NCBI RefSeq assembly: GCF_002979515.1
Contig: NZ_PCPA01000011.1
Location: 1-64,000 of the forward strand
Direction: 5' to 3'
Source: Microbacterium sp. MYb54
Lineage (GTDB): Bacteria; Actinomycetota; Actinomycetes; Actinomycetales; Microbacteriaceae
DNA: 64,000 bases
A program made the translations under genes and the position numbers. Shown here piece after piece: positions 55,022 through 63,288 of the stretch (the stretch's first letter is position 1; the number at the start of each line of letters is the position of its first letter). Below the pieces are notes generated by a model, which was not told where the DNA came from, did not search any database, and saw only the letters and a program-made list of their open reading frames with translations.

Positions 55022-55746
55022 TGCGGGGCCTTGATCATGTAGCCGACGCCGCGGACGGTGTGCAGGAGCGGCGTGCGTCCGGCATCGATCTTCTTGCGCA
55101 GGTACGAGATGTACAGCTCGACGACGGAGGACTTGCCGCCGAAGTCGTAGCTCCACACGCGGTCGAGGATCTGCGCCTTCGACAGCACGCGACGCTCGTT
55201 GCGCATGAGGTAGCGCAGCAGTTCGAACTCGGTCGCGGTGAGCTCGATCTCGGTGCCGTCGCGCACGACCTCGTGGCTGTCCTCGTTGAGGGTCAGGTCG
55301 GCGACGCGCAGGATCGACTGGCCGTCGTCGGCGGTGGCGTGACCGGTGCGGCGGATGATCGCCCGCAGCCGGGCGATCACCTCTTCGAGGCTGAAGGGTT
55401 TGGTGACGTAGTCGTCGCCGCCCGCGGTGAGGCCGGCGACGCGATCGCCCACGGCATCCTTCGCGGTGAGGAACAGGACCGGAACCAGGTTGCCGGCCTC
55501 GCGGAGCCGCTTGAGCACCGACATCCCATCGAGGTCGGGCATCATGATGTCGAGCACGAGCGCATCGGGCTCGAACTCGCGTGCGACCTGGAGAGCCTCC
55601 ATTCCGGAGGATGCGGTTCGCACCTCCCAGCCCTCCATGCGCAGTGCCATCGCGAGCAGGTCGGTCAGCATCTGCTCGTCATCGACGGCGAGGATGCGCA
55701 GGGGGGAGCCGTCGGGACGGCGCAGTTCGGGCAGGTCGCTGGTCAT
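55018..55746 (-). CDS. OmpR/PhoB-type response regulator
   Basis: The 242-residue regulator has a receiver domain with acidic pair VDDE, phospho-acceptor D66 in ALVLDIMMP and the conserved Lys in FLTAKD, and a C-terminal winged helix (LSKAQILDRVWSYDFGGKSSVVELYISYLRKKID). It forms a two-component pair with the following kinase. Regulated genes are unknown; the flavin module that converges on it and the divergent esterase are near neighbours only. Confidence 0.9.
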   Translation of the reverse strand: MTSDLPELRRPDGSPLRILAVDDEQMLTDLLAMALRMEGWEVRTASSGMEALQVAREFEPDALVLDIMMPDLDGMSVLKRLREAGNLVPVLFLTAKDAVGDRVAGLTAGGDDYVTKPFSLEEVIARLRAIIRRTGHATADDGQSILRVADLTLNEDSHEVVRDGTEIELTATEFELLRYLMRNERRVLSKAQILDRVWSYDFGGKSSVVELYISYLRKKIDAGRTPLLHTVRGVGYMIKAPQ

Positions 55747-55812
55747 GCCTCTATTCTGCGGAATCTCCTATGCGATTTCTATGGAGATCGCTATGCGTTG
55801 TCTGAGAGTCGC

Positions 55813-56778
55813 TCAAGAGAGGCGTTCGTCGGGCAGCGCGAGGAAGTCGATGCCGTCCTGGAGCGCGAGCCGATCCGACTGCTCTCCGATCGGACCTGCC
55901 AGGTGCCCGTTGGCGCGCACGCCGAGACGTCGCGGGCCGGTCAGGGCGTGATAGACCGCGAACTGCCCGCGAGGATCGACGGCGGGGTCGAGCACGGCGG
56001 CGCTGACGTGCACAGGAAGACGCAGGCGTCGCGCCGCGATCGCCGCGTCGAAGTAGTCGAGCACTGGTCGCGCCTCGGGGTGGCGGCGCACGTGCTGACG
56101 GACGGCTTCTCCGCTGCCGGTGCATGGCCGCGTCAGGCGCACATCGTGGTCGCCGAAGCTCGGCACGTCCAGGGCGGCGCGGCGGAACCGCACGTCCCAG
56201 GGAAGGGCCATCGCCCCTATCCCGCCGCCGAAGCTTCCGCCACTGAAGTCGAGCGCTCCGGTGACGGTGGGCACCATGTCGAGGAGGACGGTCGCCGCGC
56301 GCCAGATGTCCGCCGCGCTGAAGCGGTGCGCGTAGGTGTCGCGGTGCGCGATGCCGGCGAGCACGTGCTCGTCGGGGAGAGCGGGGAATCGGCTGCGGGT
56401 GCCCGCATGAGTACCGGGCGCGACCGGGAAGATCGCGGCGGTGTCGGCCGGCACGCGGTCGAGGTCTGGGCCGGTGCGGCCGCCATAGCCGTGCCCGACC
56501 ACGAGGCCCCGACGGGCATCCGCGATCGAGTGCGGCACCATCGCGTAGGCGACAGCCTGCTCCTCGGCGGAGGAATGGAAGCGGATCTCGGCGATGCGAT
56601 GCGTCTGGGTGGGGGCGATGTCCTGAGTGAACTCCCACGCGACGGGACCGACGCCGAACTCCTGGAATGTGGACTGCCAGAAATCGTCGAAGTCGTCGGG
56701 CTCGGTCGGTGGCGCCGGCGGGGTCATCAGAGCGCTCAATGAGTACTCCGTCAGCTCCTCGGGAGCGTGCTGTGTCAC
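55813..56778 (-). CDS. CE7-like acetylxylan esterase / cephalosporin-C deacetylase
   Basis: The 321-residue alpha/beta-hydrolase has the nucleophile elbow SGGSFGGGIG, DVPSFGDHD soon after and a C-terminal AVLDPAVDP and NGHLAGP that supply the acid and His. This spacing is that of CE7 acetyl esterases, which remove acetyl groups from xylan fragments and sugars. No signal peptide is present, so it would act on imported oligosaccharides. A GTG start at 56778 is chosen because AAAGGAAG lies about 8 bp upstream. It is divergent from the large exported protein gene. Confidence 0.83.
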   Translation of the reverse strand: MTQHAPEELTEYSLSALMTPPAPPTEPDDFDDFWQSTFQEFGVGPVAWEFTQDIAPTQTHRIAEIRFHSSAEEQAVAYAMVPHSIADARRGLVVGHGYGGRTGPDLDRVPADTAAIFPVAPGTHAGTRSRFPALPDEHVLAGIAHRDTYAHRFSAADIWRAATVLLDMVPTVTGALDFSGGSFGGGIGAMALPWDVRFRRAALDVPSFGDHDVRLTRPCTGSGEAVRQHVRRHPEARPVLDYFDAAIAARRLRLPVHVSAAVLDPAVDPRGQFAVYHALTGPRRLGVRANGHLAGPIGEQSDRLALQDGIDFLALPDERLS

Positions 56779-56881
56779 CGCGGTCTTCCTTTCTGAAAGG
56801 GTCTGCCCGTCGACGCTACCGGCGCAGCGCGGGGGAGCGGCGTCGGGGGCCGGTGAGGCGGATCCATTGACATGATCGCAT

Positions 56882-59800
56882 ATGAATTGCAGTATGTGGA
56901 TCATGGATTCAATAGCTGGCAATGGAGCCGAAGAGAACCCCCTGCTGTGGAGCCGCCGCTCCGTGCTGCGCATGCTGGTGATCGCCGGGGTGCTTCCCCC
57001 GGTGCTCGGATCGCAATCCGGGCTCGCTCCTGCCGCGGCTACGGAGCTCACGACGACCGGTGGCGCCTATGCGGATGCGCTCCGTCGCCTGGACAAGCCC
57101 AACCTGGCCTTCACTCAGGTCGCCCAACTGGTCGGACAGAACCATCGGATGACGTTCTTCCAGGCGACCTGGGACGGCGGCGCGAGCATCGTGCGCGACC
57201 TGGAGGTCAAGCACAACGGCGGCTGGCTGCAGATCACCGACGCCGCCCACCGCTTCGACGAGCAGTGGCTCGTGCTGGAGGGGACGCTGCCGGCGGGGAG
57301 TGCGCCCGAGCTCTACGGCCCGTTGACTCCGAGCTGGCTCGGATTCACGTCCTATCAGCTGCTCGGTCCGCAGGCGATCGAGCTGACCACGAGTACGGAC
57401 GATTTCGACCTCGTCGTGCGGTGGCGGCTGGAAGGGGCCAACCCGGAGGCGCACTACGTGCTCACGGCGAAGACCGCCGGCGACTACATCGTCGGCTATC
57501 AGAGCCAGGACGCCAGATCGATCGACGATCTCGACGAGGTGCTGTGCGGCTCGTATCAGCATGCGCTCTCGGTGCTCGACGGCTCGGCGCCCCTGGGTGC
57601 GTGGGAGCTCTTCGCGCCGATGGCGCTGACCCAGTACTCCGTGGGAGATGTCGCCGTGACCTCGGGGGTCTACCTGCCGGCCGAGGTGGCCGAGTTCGTG
57701 CACGAGCGACAGCTGATGTCGGACCGGCAGCCCTACGGGATGAGCTTGCGCAACGACAGCCTCGACATCGTGCCGTCGATGTACTCGCCGCAGCCGGGGT
57801 TGCGCACGGCGATGGCGGTCGGCGAGCAGCGCGGCTTCGCGTTCGGGATCGCGTCCCGCGCCGACACCCTGTACGGCACCTACACGCAGTTGTGCCGGAA
57901 CGAGTACGGCCTGACCGCCTACCGCCACAACGTCTACGACCGCTCGCTGACGGATGCCGTGCACGCGATGACGGCGCTGATCGCCGTGGAGCCGAGCGGA
58001 GACGACTCGGTCGACTACATCCCGTCCTACTCGGGGTGGTGGAACCGCGCCAAGGGCTTCGTCGACGTGGAGAACGAGGATGCCGTCCGTGCCGCAGCCA
58101 GTGGTGTGGTGCTCGCGGCGCACTACCTGACCGGTACTGCCGACAGCACCCTCTACGACCGCCGTGCGCGGCCGCTCGTGGAGTATCAGCTCTCCCGCAA
58201 GGGGATCGGGCACTCCCCGATGATCGGCAGCCCGGTCTACAACGACACGACGCAGTACCGGATCGGGAGGATCCCCACCGATGCCGTGAACCTCGCATCG
58301 CTGTACCAGCTCACCCACGGCCGCAACGCCGGCATCCAGCGGCTCGCGGTGCAGGCGACCAAGGCCGGTGTCGTCGGCCAGAGCAGGGCGCCGTTCTCGA
58401 ACGCGCTGGCGACCTATCGCGTCACCGGGGATCCGGCCTATCTCGCGGAGGCAACGCTGATCGCCCGGCGCTACTCGCAGGAGCAGATCCTCACCCCGTA
58501 TCGCAGCAACGGGCAGCCGCCCGGCGGATTCGCCTACAGCTTCTCGAAGTACTGGGTCGACCTGTTGGAGATGTTCGAGGCGACGGGCGAGGCCGAGTTC
58601 CTCGACGGGGCCTACCGCGAGGTGCAGCGCTTCATCACGCAGACCGCGGTGCGTCCGGTCCCCGACACGAACGTCACCGTGCCTGTCGGGTCCGTGATCA
58701 AGCAGCAGTACGACTGGGAGTCGCGCTCCTCGCTTCCGTCGTACCCGACGACGAACGTCCCCGCCGAGACGGTTCCGGCGTGGTACGTCTCACCCTCCGG
58801 CTTGACGTTCGAGGCGCTGTCGTCGTTCAAGCTCGGCACCAGCACGCTCACGAATCCCGGCGGCGGGTACGTGTTCAACCCGTGCTGGGCGGGGGCCCTG
58901 CTGCGGCTGGCTCATCACACCGGAGACGAACTGCTCGCCGACATCGCGCACAACATGGTGATCGGCCGCTTCACGACCTACCCCGGCTACTACGGACGTC
59001 AGTTCCAGGTCGCGCACATGAAGCCCGACTTCGCGACGAGTGGTCCGGTGGGGATCACCGGGTACTACTTCCATCACGCGCCGGCCCAGCTCGGCCTCGC
59101 GATGGACTACCTGATCAGCGAGAGCTTCTATCGAAGCGGCGGCGCCATCGAGTTCCCGCACGTGTTCGAGGCGGACTTCGCGTACTTCAAGTTCTTCGCC
59201 TACGGGCACGCGCCAGGAACCTTCTTCGGCGAGGCCGGCGTGTGGCCGTATCTCCCGGAGGGGCTGGTCACGCTCGACAACCCGCTGATCAACTGGATCG
59301 GCGGCGTCGGCAACGGGGCCCTGTACCTGAGTCTCACCAACTCCGCCGGTACTGCGCAGCAGGTGGTCGTCGATCTCGCCACAGATCTGACCGGGCTGCC
59401 CCGCAGCTCCTCGACCGCGGTCGAGCTGGTCGCCTCGAACGGCGCACGTTCGACAACGGCTGCCCAGAGCGGCCGGGTCACTGTCACGGTGCCAGCCCGC
59501 GGACTGATGGCCCTCGTCGTGCGCAACGTCGAGGTACAGCGGCCGGGGCTGCCGCTCGACGACATCGCCGACCACGGTCGCGACAGCTTCCACGAGATCG
59601 ACTCCGATCCTGCGACCGAGTACGGCGTCGCGCGGGGAATGCTCCTCGTGCGTCCAGACCGGCAGGGGTACGACGCCTATGTGCAGATCGACACGGAGCA
59701 GCAGGCCACGCTGTCGTACCGCATCGGCACACAGTCCGTGCAGCAGGCTCCGCAGAAGGCGTATCCGTTCGAGTGGACGATCCCGGTCGACGACCTCACC

Positions 59801-60913
59801 AAGACCTTCAGATACACGATCACCTCGGGAGGATCGACGACGCCCGAGGTCACGCTGCAGCTTCCCGGACGGATCAGCGGCGCGAACCCGGGGCTCGCGG
59901 GCGACGTCATCGCACAGGCGACCGGAACCGCGGGCGACCGCGTCCCGCTGATCATCGAGGTGCGCAACGCGACCGACGACCCGATCACCGGAACCGTGGC
60001 GGTGACCCTGCCGTCGGGCTGGCAGCTGGAGGGCACCGTCCCTTCGATCTCCGTGCCGGCACAGGGTTCGGCGCGGGTCGAGTCCGCGGTCGTGATCGCG
60101 GCAGCAGCAGCGCTCGGCGAGGTCGAGGTCAAGGCGAAGCTGTCGATCGCGGGAGAGGACCCTGTGACGCTGCGGCCCGCCGCGATCGAGGTGATCGACC
60201 GGCGCCGGCTGGTGTCGCTGACATCCGACGTCGAGATCGTCAGCGGGCCAGGAGCGGTCGCCAAGCTGACCGCTCTGGTCATCAACACCGGGGTGACCCC
60301 ACTGCAGGGAACCCTCGCGCTCTACGGGCTCACCGGGTGGAGCGTCGGGCAGCAGAGCACCACCATCACGGTGCCGCCGAGGTCGGACCTGACCCACACC
60401 TGGACGGTGACCGCCGGATCGGGCGTCGCGCCAGGCACTTCGACTCGGTTCGAGGCGCGGTTGGATCAGACCCTGCGTCGCGGAGTGCTCGTGCGGATCG
60501 CTGATGAAGGTGTGATCGCGCACACCCAGTCTCCGTGGCCCGGCTACCTCGAGGCCGGCAACTGGTACCCCAGCGGGTTGTCCGGATGGAACGGCACGCG
60601 CACCCGCTACAGCGACTCCGACTCGGTGGGCAGCACGGTGACCTGGAACGCGCACCTGCCGCAGGCGGGGCTGTATCGCGTCTCGGTCTGGTATCCGACG
60701 AACGCCACCACGACGACCTCTGCTGCGTACATCGTCGGGCATCAGAGCGGCAGCACAGAGGTGATCGTGAACCAGACGGAGGGGGCCGCGGCCTGGCGCT
60801 CGCTCGGTACCTTCCGCTACGGCGCCGATGCCACCGGAACCGTGCGGCTCGAGGTGCGCAACACGAGCATCCACCGTGTCAGCGCCGCGCAGTTCGTCCG
60901 CGTCGGCGACTGA
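56882..60913 (+). CDS. Large exported protein with C-terminal carbohydrate-binding-like domain, candidate glycan-active enzyme
   Basis: The 1343-residue product has a Tat-like N-terminus (SRRSVLRMLVIAG, about 25-37) and signal region to about residue 55. The body (60-880) has many Tyr/Trp/Asp-rich segments such as YIPSYSGWWNRA, SFSKYWVDLLEMFEATGEAEFLDGAYREVQRF and FHHAPAQLG, suggesting an alpha/alpha-barrel glycan enzyme. Beta-sandwich repeats follow (about 950-1220). The last 120 residues contain YLEAGNWYPSG, YRVSVWYP and VNQTEGAAAWRSLGTF, as in golvesin-C-like carbohydrate-binding modules. Similarity to DUF5695 proteins is possible. The ATG at 56903 is an alternative start. Catalytic residues not identified. 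Confidence 0.7.
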   Translation: MNCSMWIMDSIAGNGAEENPLLWSRRSVLRMLVIAGVLPPVLGSQSGLAPAAATELTTTGGAYADALRRLDKPNLAFTQVAQLVGQNHRMTFFQATWDGGASIVRDLEVKHNGGWLQITDAAHRFDEQWLVLEGTLPAGSAPELYGPLTPSWLGFTSYQLLGPQAIELTTSTDDFDLVVRWRLEGANPEAHYVLTAKTAGDYIVGYQSQDARSIDDLDEVLCGSYQHALSVLDGSAPLGAWELFAPMALTQYSVGDVAVTSGVYLPAEVAEFVHERQLMSDRQPYGMSLRNDSLDIVPSMYSPQPGLRTAMAVGEQRGFAFGIASRADTLYGTYTQLCRNEYGLTAYRHNVYDRSLTDAVHAMTALIAVEPSGDDSVDYIPSYSGWWNRAKGFVDVENEDAVRAAASGVVLAAHYLTGTADSTLYDRRARPLVEYQLSRKGIGHSPMIGSPVYNDTTQYRIGRIPTDAVNLASLYQLTHGRNAGIQRLAVQATKAGVVGQSRAPFSNALATYRVTGDPAYLAEATLIARRYSQEQILTPYRSNGQPPGGFAYSFSKYWVDLLEMFEATGEAEFLDGAYREVQRFITQTAVRPVPDTNVTVPVGSVIKQQYDWESRSSLPSYPTTNVPAETVPAWYVSPSGLTFEALSSFKLGTSTLTNPGGGYVFNPCWAGALLRLAHHTGDELLADIAHNMVIGRFTTYPGYYGRQFQVAHMKPDFATSGPVGITGYYFHHAPAQLGLAMDYLISESFYRSGGAIEFPHVFEADFAYFKFFAYGHAPGTFFGEAGVWPYLPEGLVTLDNPLINWIGGVGNGALYLSLTNSAGTAQQVVVDLATDLTGLPRSSSTAVELVASNGARSTTAAQSGRVTVTVPARGLMALVVRNVEVQRPGLPLDDIADHGRDSFHEIDSDPATEYGVARGMLLVRPDRQGYDAYVQIDTEQQATLSYRIGTQSVQQAPQKAYPFEWTIPVDDLTKTFRYTITSGGSTTPEVTLQLPGRISGANPGLAGDVIAQATGTAGDRVPLIIEVRNATDDPITGTVAVTLPSGWQLEGTVPSISVPAQGSARVESAVVIAAAAALGEVEVKAKLSIAGEDPVTLRPAAIEVIDRRRLVSLTSDVEIVSGPGAVAKLTALVINTGVTPLQGTLALYGLTGWSVGQQSTTITVPPRSDLTHTWTVTAGSGVAPGTSTRFEARLDQTLRRGVLVRIADEGVIAHTQSPWPGYLEAGNWYPSGLSGWNGTRTRYSDSDSVGSTVTWNAHLPQAGLYRVSVWYPTNATTTTSAAYIVGHQSGSTEVIVNQTEGAAAWRSLGTFRYGADATGTVRLEVRNTSIHRVSAAQFVRVGD

Positions 60914-60933
60914 CACGACCCGCGACACCGACG

Positions 60934-60984
60934 ACGAACGGGTGGGGGGAACCGGAAGGAATCCGGTCCCACCCACCCGTTCGT
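60934..60984. terminator. Long bidirectional hairpin between convergent genes
   Basis: A 13-bp stem (60934-60946 with 60972-60984) continues inward through another 9 bp with single-base bulges (GGGAACCGGA at 60947-60956 against TCCGGTCCC at 60962-60970) to a 5-nt loop. It begins 20 bp after the large protein's stop and ends 20 bp before the end of the opposing gene. Confidence 0.8.
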
Positions 60985-61004
60985 GGTCGAGACGAGAGGA
61001 GGCG

Positions 61005-62183
61005 TCAGTGCCGGACGTACTCCTTGATCGCGTCCTCGTCGACCGTGACGCCGAGCCCGGGTCCGGTCGGGACGATGAACCCGCCGTCGGCACGCACCTC
61101 GAGCGGTGTCGTGAGCAGGCGGTTGGCGACCGGGAGAGTGAACGGCTGGTACTCGAACGCGAGGAGCGAGGCGGCGCTCGCCGCGACGTGCACGCCGGCA
61201 GCCATCGCGATGCCGAAGGCTGCCGAGTGGTGAGGGGCGACCTGCACGTGGAATGCGTCGGCGACCGCCGCGATCGCGAGGCCCTCGGTGATGCCGGTGC
61301 GGCCGATGTCGGGCTGCGTGAGTCCGACAGCGCGACGGGTGAGCCAGTCGGTGAACTCGAAGCGGCTGCGCATCGCCTCGCCCACCGCGATCGGGGTGGC
61401 GAGCGCGGTCGCGAGGTCACGGTGCCCCTCGACGTCTTCGGGAGCCAGCGGCGCCTCGAAGAACCACGCCTTCCGTTCGTCGAGCTCGCGGCCGAGAGTG
61501 CGTGCCTCGCCGAGCTGGTAGGTCCAATGCGCGTCGAGCGCGACGTCGAGGTCGGGGTGCACTCCCCGGACCGCGTCGTAGGTGGCGAGGTCGGTGCGGA
61601 TGTCGACGCCGAGGTGCAGCTTGATGCGGCGCACACCGCCTTCGACGAGCTCGGCTGTCTTCTCGGCGCGCTCGACGTCATCCACGCCGCGGATCCCCGA
61701 GACGTAGGTCGGCAGCACCTCGTGGAAGCGTCCGCCGGCGAGCTCGGAGACCGAGAGGCCGGTGGCGTGACCCCAGAGGTCCCACAGGGCGATGTCGACG
61801 GCCGCCATGGCGTCGGCCTGGTGGCCGGTGAGGTGTCCGCGCTCACGCATCGACTCGGTCATGCGGTGCCAGAGCGTGCGCACCGAGCGCGGATCCTCGC
61901 CGATGATGAGCGGGGTGAGCAGGTTGTCGACGATCGCGGCGGCAACGACCGGCGCGACCGGAGCGAGGGCTTCGCCCCAGCCGACGAGGCCCTCATCGGT
62001 CTCGATCTTCACGAGCAGCGTCTCGTAGCCGGGGGAGTACAGGCTCCGCCACGGCGGTCGGATCACGTATCCGCGGTGGTCGACCGCGGTGTCGCCTGCA
62101 TAGGAGTTGTTCGCCTCCTCCTTCGAGAGGTACAGCGGGAAGGTCTGGACGCGCGTGATCTTCACAGGGGTCTCCAAAGACAT
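61005..62183 (-). CDS. Enolase-superfamily (mandelate racemase/MLE type) sugar-acid dehydratase candidate
   Basis: The 392-residue protein has an N-terminal capping domain and a barrel with metal ligands in DAHWT (Asp), EAPLAPED (Glu) and GEAM (Glu), a base Lys in RRIKLHL and the His in VAPHHSAAFG. A Lys/His pair with these ligands is found in MR-subgroup racemases and acid-sugar dehydratases. It may dehydrate an aldonate or uronate released in this locus; the substrate cannot be read from sequence. The IclR regulator is encoded immediately upstream in the same direction. Confidence 0.8.
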   Translation of the reverse strand: MSLETPVKITRVQTFPLYLSKEEANNSYAGDTAVDHRGYVIRPPWRSLYSPGYETLLVKIETDEGLVGWGEALAPVAPVVAAAIVDNLLTPLIIGEDPRSVRTLWHRMTESMRERGHLTGHQADAMAAVDIALWDLWGHATGLSVSELAGGRFHEVLPTYVSGIRGVDDVERAEKTAELVEGGVRRIKLHLGVDIRTDLATYDAVRGVHPDLDVALDAHWTYQLGEARTLGRELDERKAWFFEAPLAPEDVEGHRDLATALATPIAVGEAMRSRFEFTDWLTRRAVGLTQPDIGRTGITEGLAIAAVADAFHVQVAPHHSAAFGIAMAAGVHVAASAASLLAFEYQPFTLPVANRLLTTPLEVRADGGFIVPTGPGLGVTVDEDAIKEYVRH

Positions 62184-62255
62184 CGATGGTCGAGCGGCCG
62201 GCGGCGGGGTGCCGCGGTCAGGGGGTCAGAGGGTCGCGAGGCGTCGCGGCGGGGA

Positions 62256-63059
62256 TCAGAGCGCCGCGAACGCCGATGCGGTGCGGGAGGGGCTGTACCC
62301 GAGGGCGACGGAGATCTCGTCGGCGGCCTCGATCAGCTGCAGGGCGAGTTCCTGGTGAGAGGCGTGCAGATCCAGCACCGAGAGAGGCCCGCTGGCCGAG
62401 AGGCCGGCGACGATCTCTCCCGCGCGATTGCGGATGGGGGCGGCGATGCACGCACGGCCGAATGCGAGCTCCTCGATCTCGGTCGCATAGCCGCGGCTGC
62501 GCGACTCGTCGAGGGCGATCTGCATCGCGGCGCGGTCGACGATCGTGTGCGGGGTGAAGCGCTGGGGCGTCTGCGCGAAGTACTCGTCCACCTGCTCGTC
62601 GGTCATACCGGAGAGCAGTGCCTTGCCGATCCCGGTCGCATGCAGCGGACCGGTGCGCCCTGCCATCGCGAACGACTTGGGCGCGAGCGCACCCTCGAAG
62701 TTGCAGAGGTAGGTGAAGGTGAAGCCGCTGAGCTCGGCGACGTTCACGCCGATCTCGATCTTGCGGGCGAGGTTCTGCGCGATCTGCCGCGAGGCGCGGA
62801 AGATGGGCGAGCCGTTGAGGGCGATCGTGCCGAGCGCCACGGCAGCGGGGCCGAGGCGGTAGAGCCCGGTGCGGGCGTCCTGCACCACGAACCTCATGCG
62901 GTCGAGCGCCGACATCATGCGCGAGACGGTGGACTGGCCGAGCCCGGTGAGGGTGCAGAGTTCGGAGACCCTGAGCTCACCCGCCTCTTCGGTGAAGCAT
63001 GCGAGCAACGACATCGCTCGTTCGACGGTCTGGGTGCCGCCCACCGATTCCGATGCCAT
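62256..63059 (-). CDS. IclR-family regulator of the carbohydrate locus
   Basis: The 267-residue regulator has an N-terminal helix-turn-helix (LRVSELCTLTGLGQSTVSRMMSAL) and a C-terminal effector domain (GPLHATGIGKALLSG, RACIAAPIRNRAGE). The ATG at 63059 has GGAGGAG about 7 bp upstream; a GTG at 63065 is also in frame but too close to that site. It is divergent from the ABC permease gene and upstream of the dehydratase gene, so it likely controls both. Confidence 0.87.
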   Translation of the reverse strand: MASESVGGTQTVERAMSLLACFTEEAGELRVSELCTLTGLGQSTVSRMMSALDRMRFVVQDARTGLYRLGPAAVALGTIALNGSPIFRASRQIAQNLARKIEIGVNVAELSGFTFTYLCNFEGALAPKSFAMAGRTGPLHATGIGKALLSGMTDEQVDEYFAQTPQRFTPHTIVDRAAMQIALDESRSRGYATEIEELAFGRACIAAPIRNRAGEIVAGLSASGPLSVLDLHASHQELALQLIEAADEISVALGYSPSRTASAFAAL

Positions 63060-63288
63060 GGTCACTCCTCCTCAGTACTGCCGCCGCGGATGCGACGCTG
63101 CGGCTGGTCGCCGCTGCCAGTCATCCTATTCAGTGAAATGGCTTCGAGCAACACAAATGTGGGTGTCTTATGCATTTTGTGGATTTCGCATCCGCATTGT
63201 GGTTGAATAGCCCCACGTCGACGTCGACGACTGTGACGACGATGCGCAGGGCCCCACGCGGGGTCGTCTCTACGGGAAAGTGACTGCA
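63060..63288. other. Divergent regulatory region between IclR gene and ABC permease
   Basis: The 229-bp region is locally A/T-richer than its neighbours between about 63120 and 63210. It contains two near-repeats, GCATTTTGTGG and GCATTGTGG, at 63172-63202, which could be regulator sites. GTCGACGTCGAC at 63217-63228 is a tandem hexamer. A minus-strand promoter is listed separately. Confidence 0.4.
63123..63151 (-). promoter_or_regulatory. Candidate promoter of the IclR regulator gene
   Basis: Read on the minus strand, TTGCTC (63146-63151), a 17-nt spacer and TAGGAT (63123-63128) form a sigma70-like pair 64 bp ahead of the IclR start. The -35 box has three and the -10 box four matches to consensus. 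Confidence 0.35.

Noticed and set aside
56872..60504. Long plus-strand open frame of 1210 codons over the exported protein gene
   Set aside because: It is Arg/Ala/Gly-biased and has no domain pattern; the other frame from 56882 has a signal peptide and coherent domains.
58790..61846. Minus-strand open frame of 1018 codons spanning three genes
   Set aside because: It crosses the terminator hairpin and runs antisense through the exported protein gene; high GC makes stop codons rare in such frames.
60828..63206. Plus-strand open frame of 792 codons over the dehydratase and IclR genes
   Set aside because: It lacks any recognisable motif and is opposite to two genes with clear family signatures.
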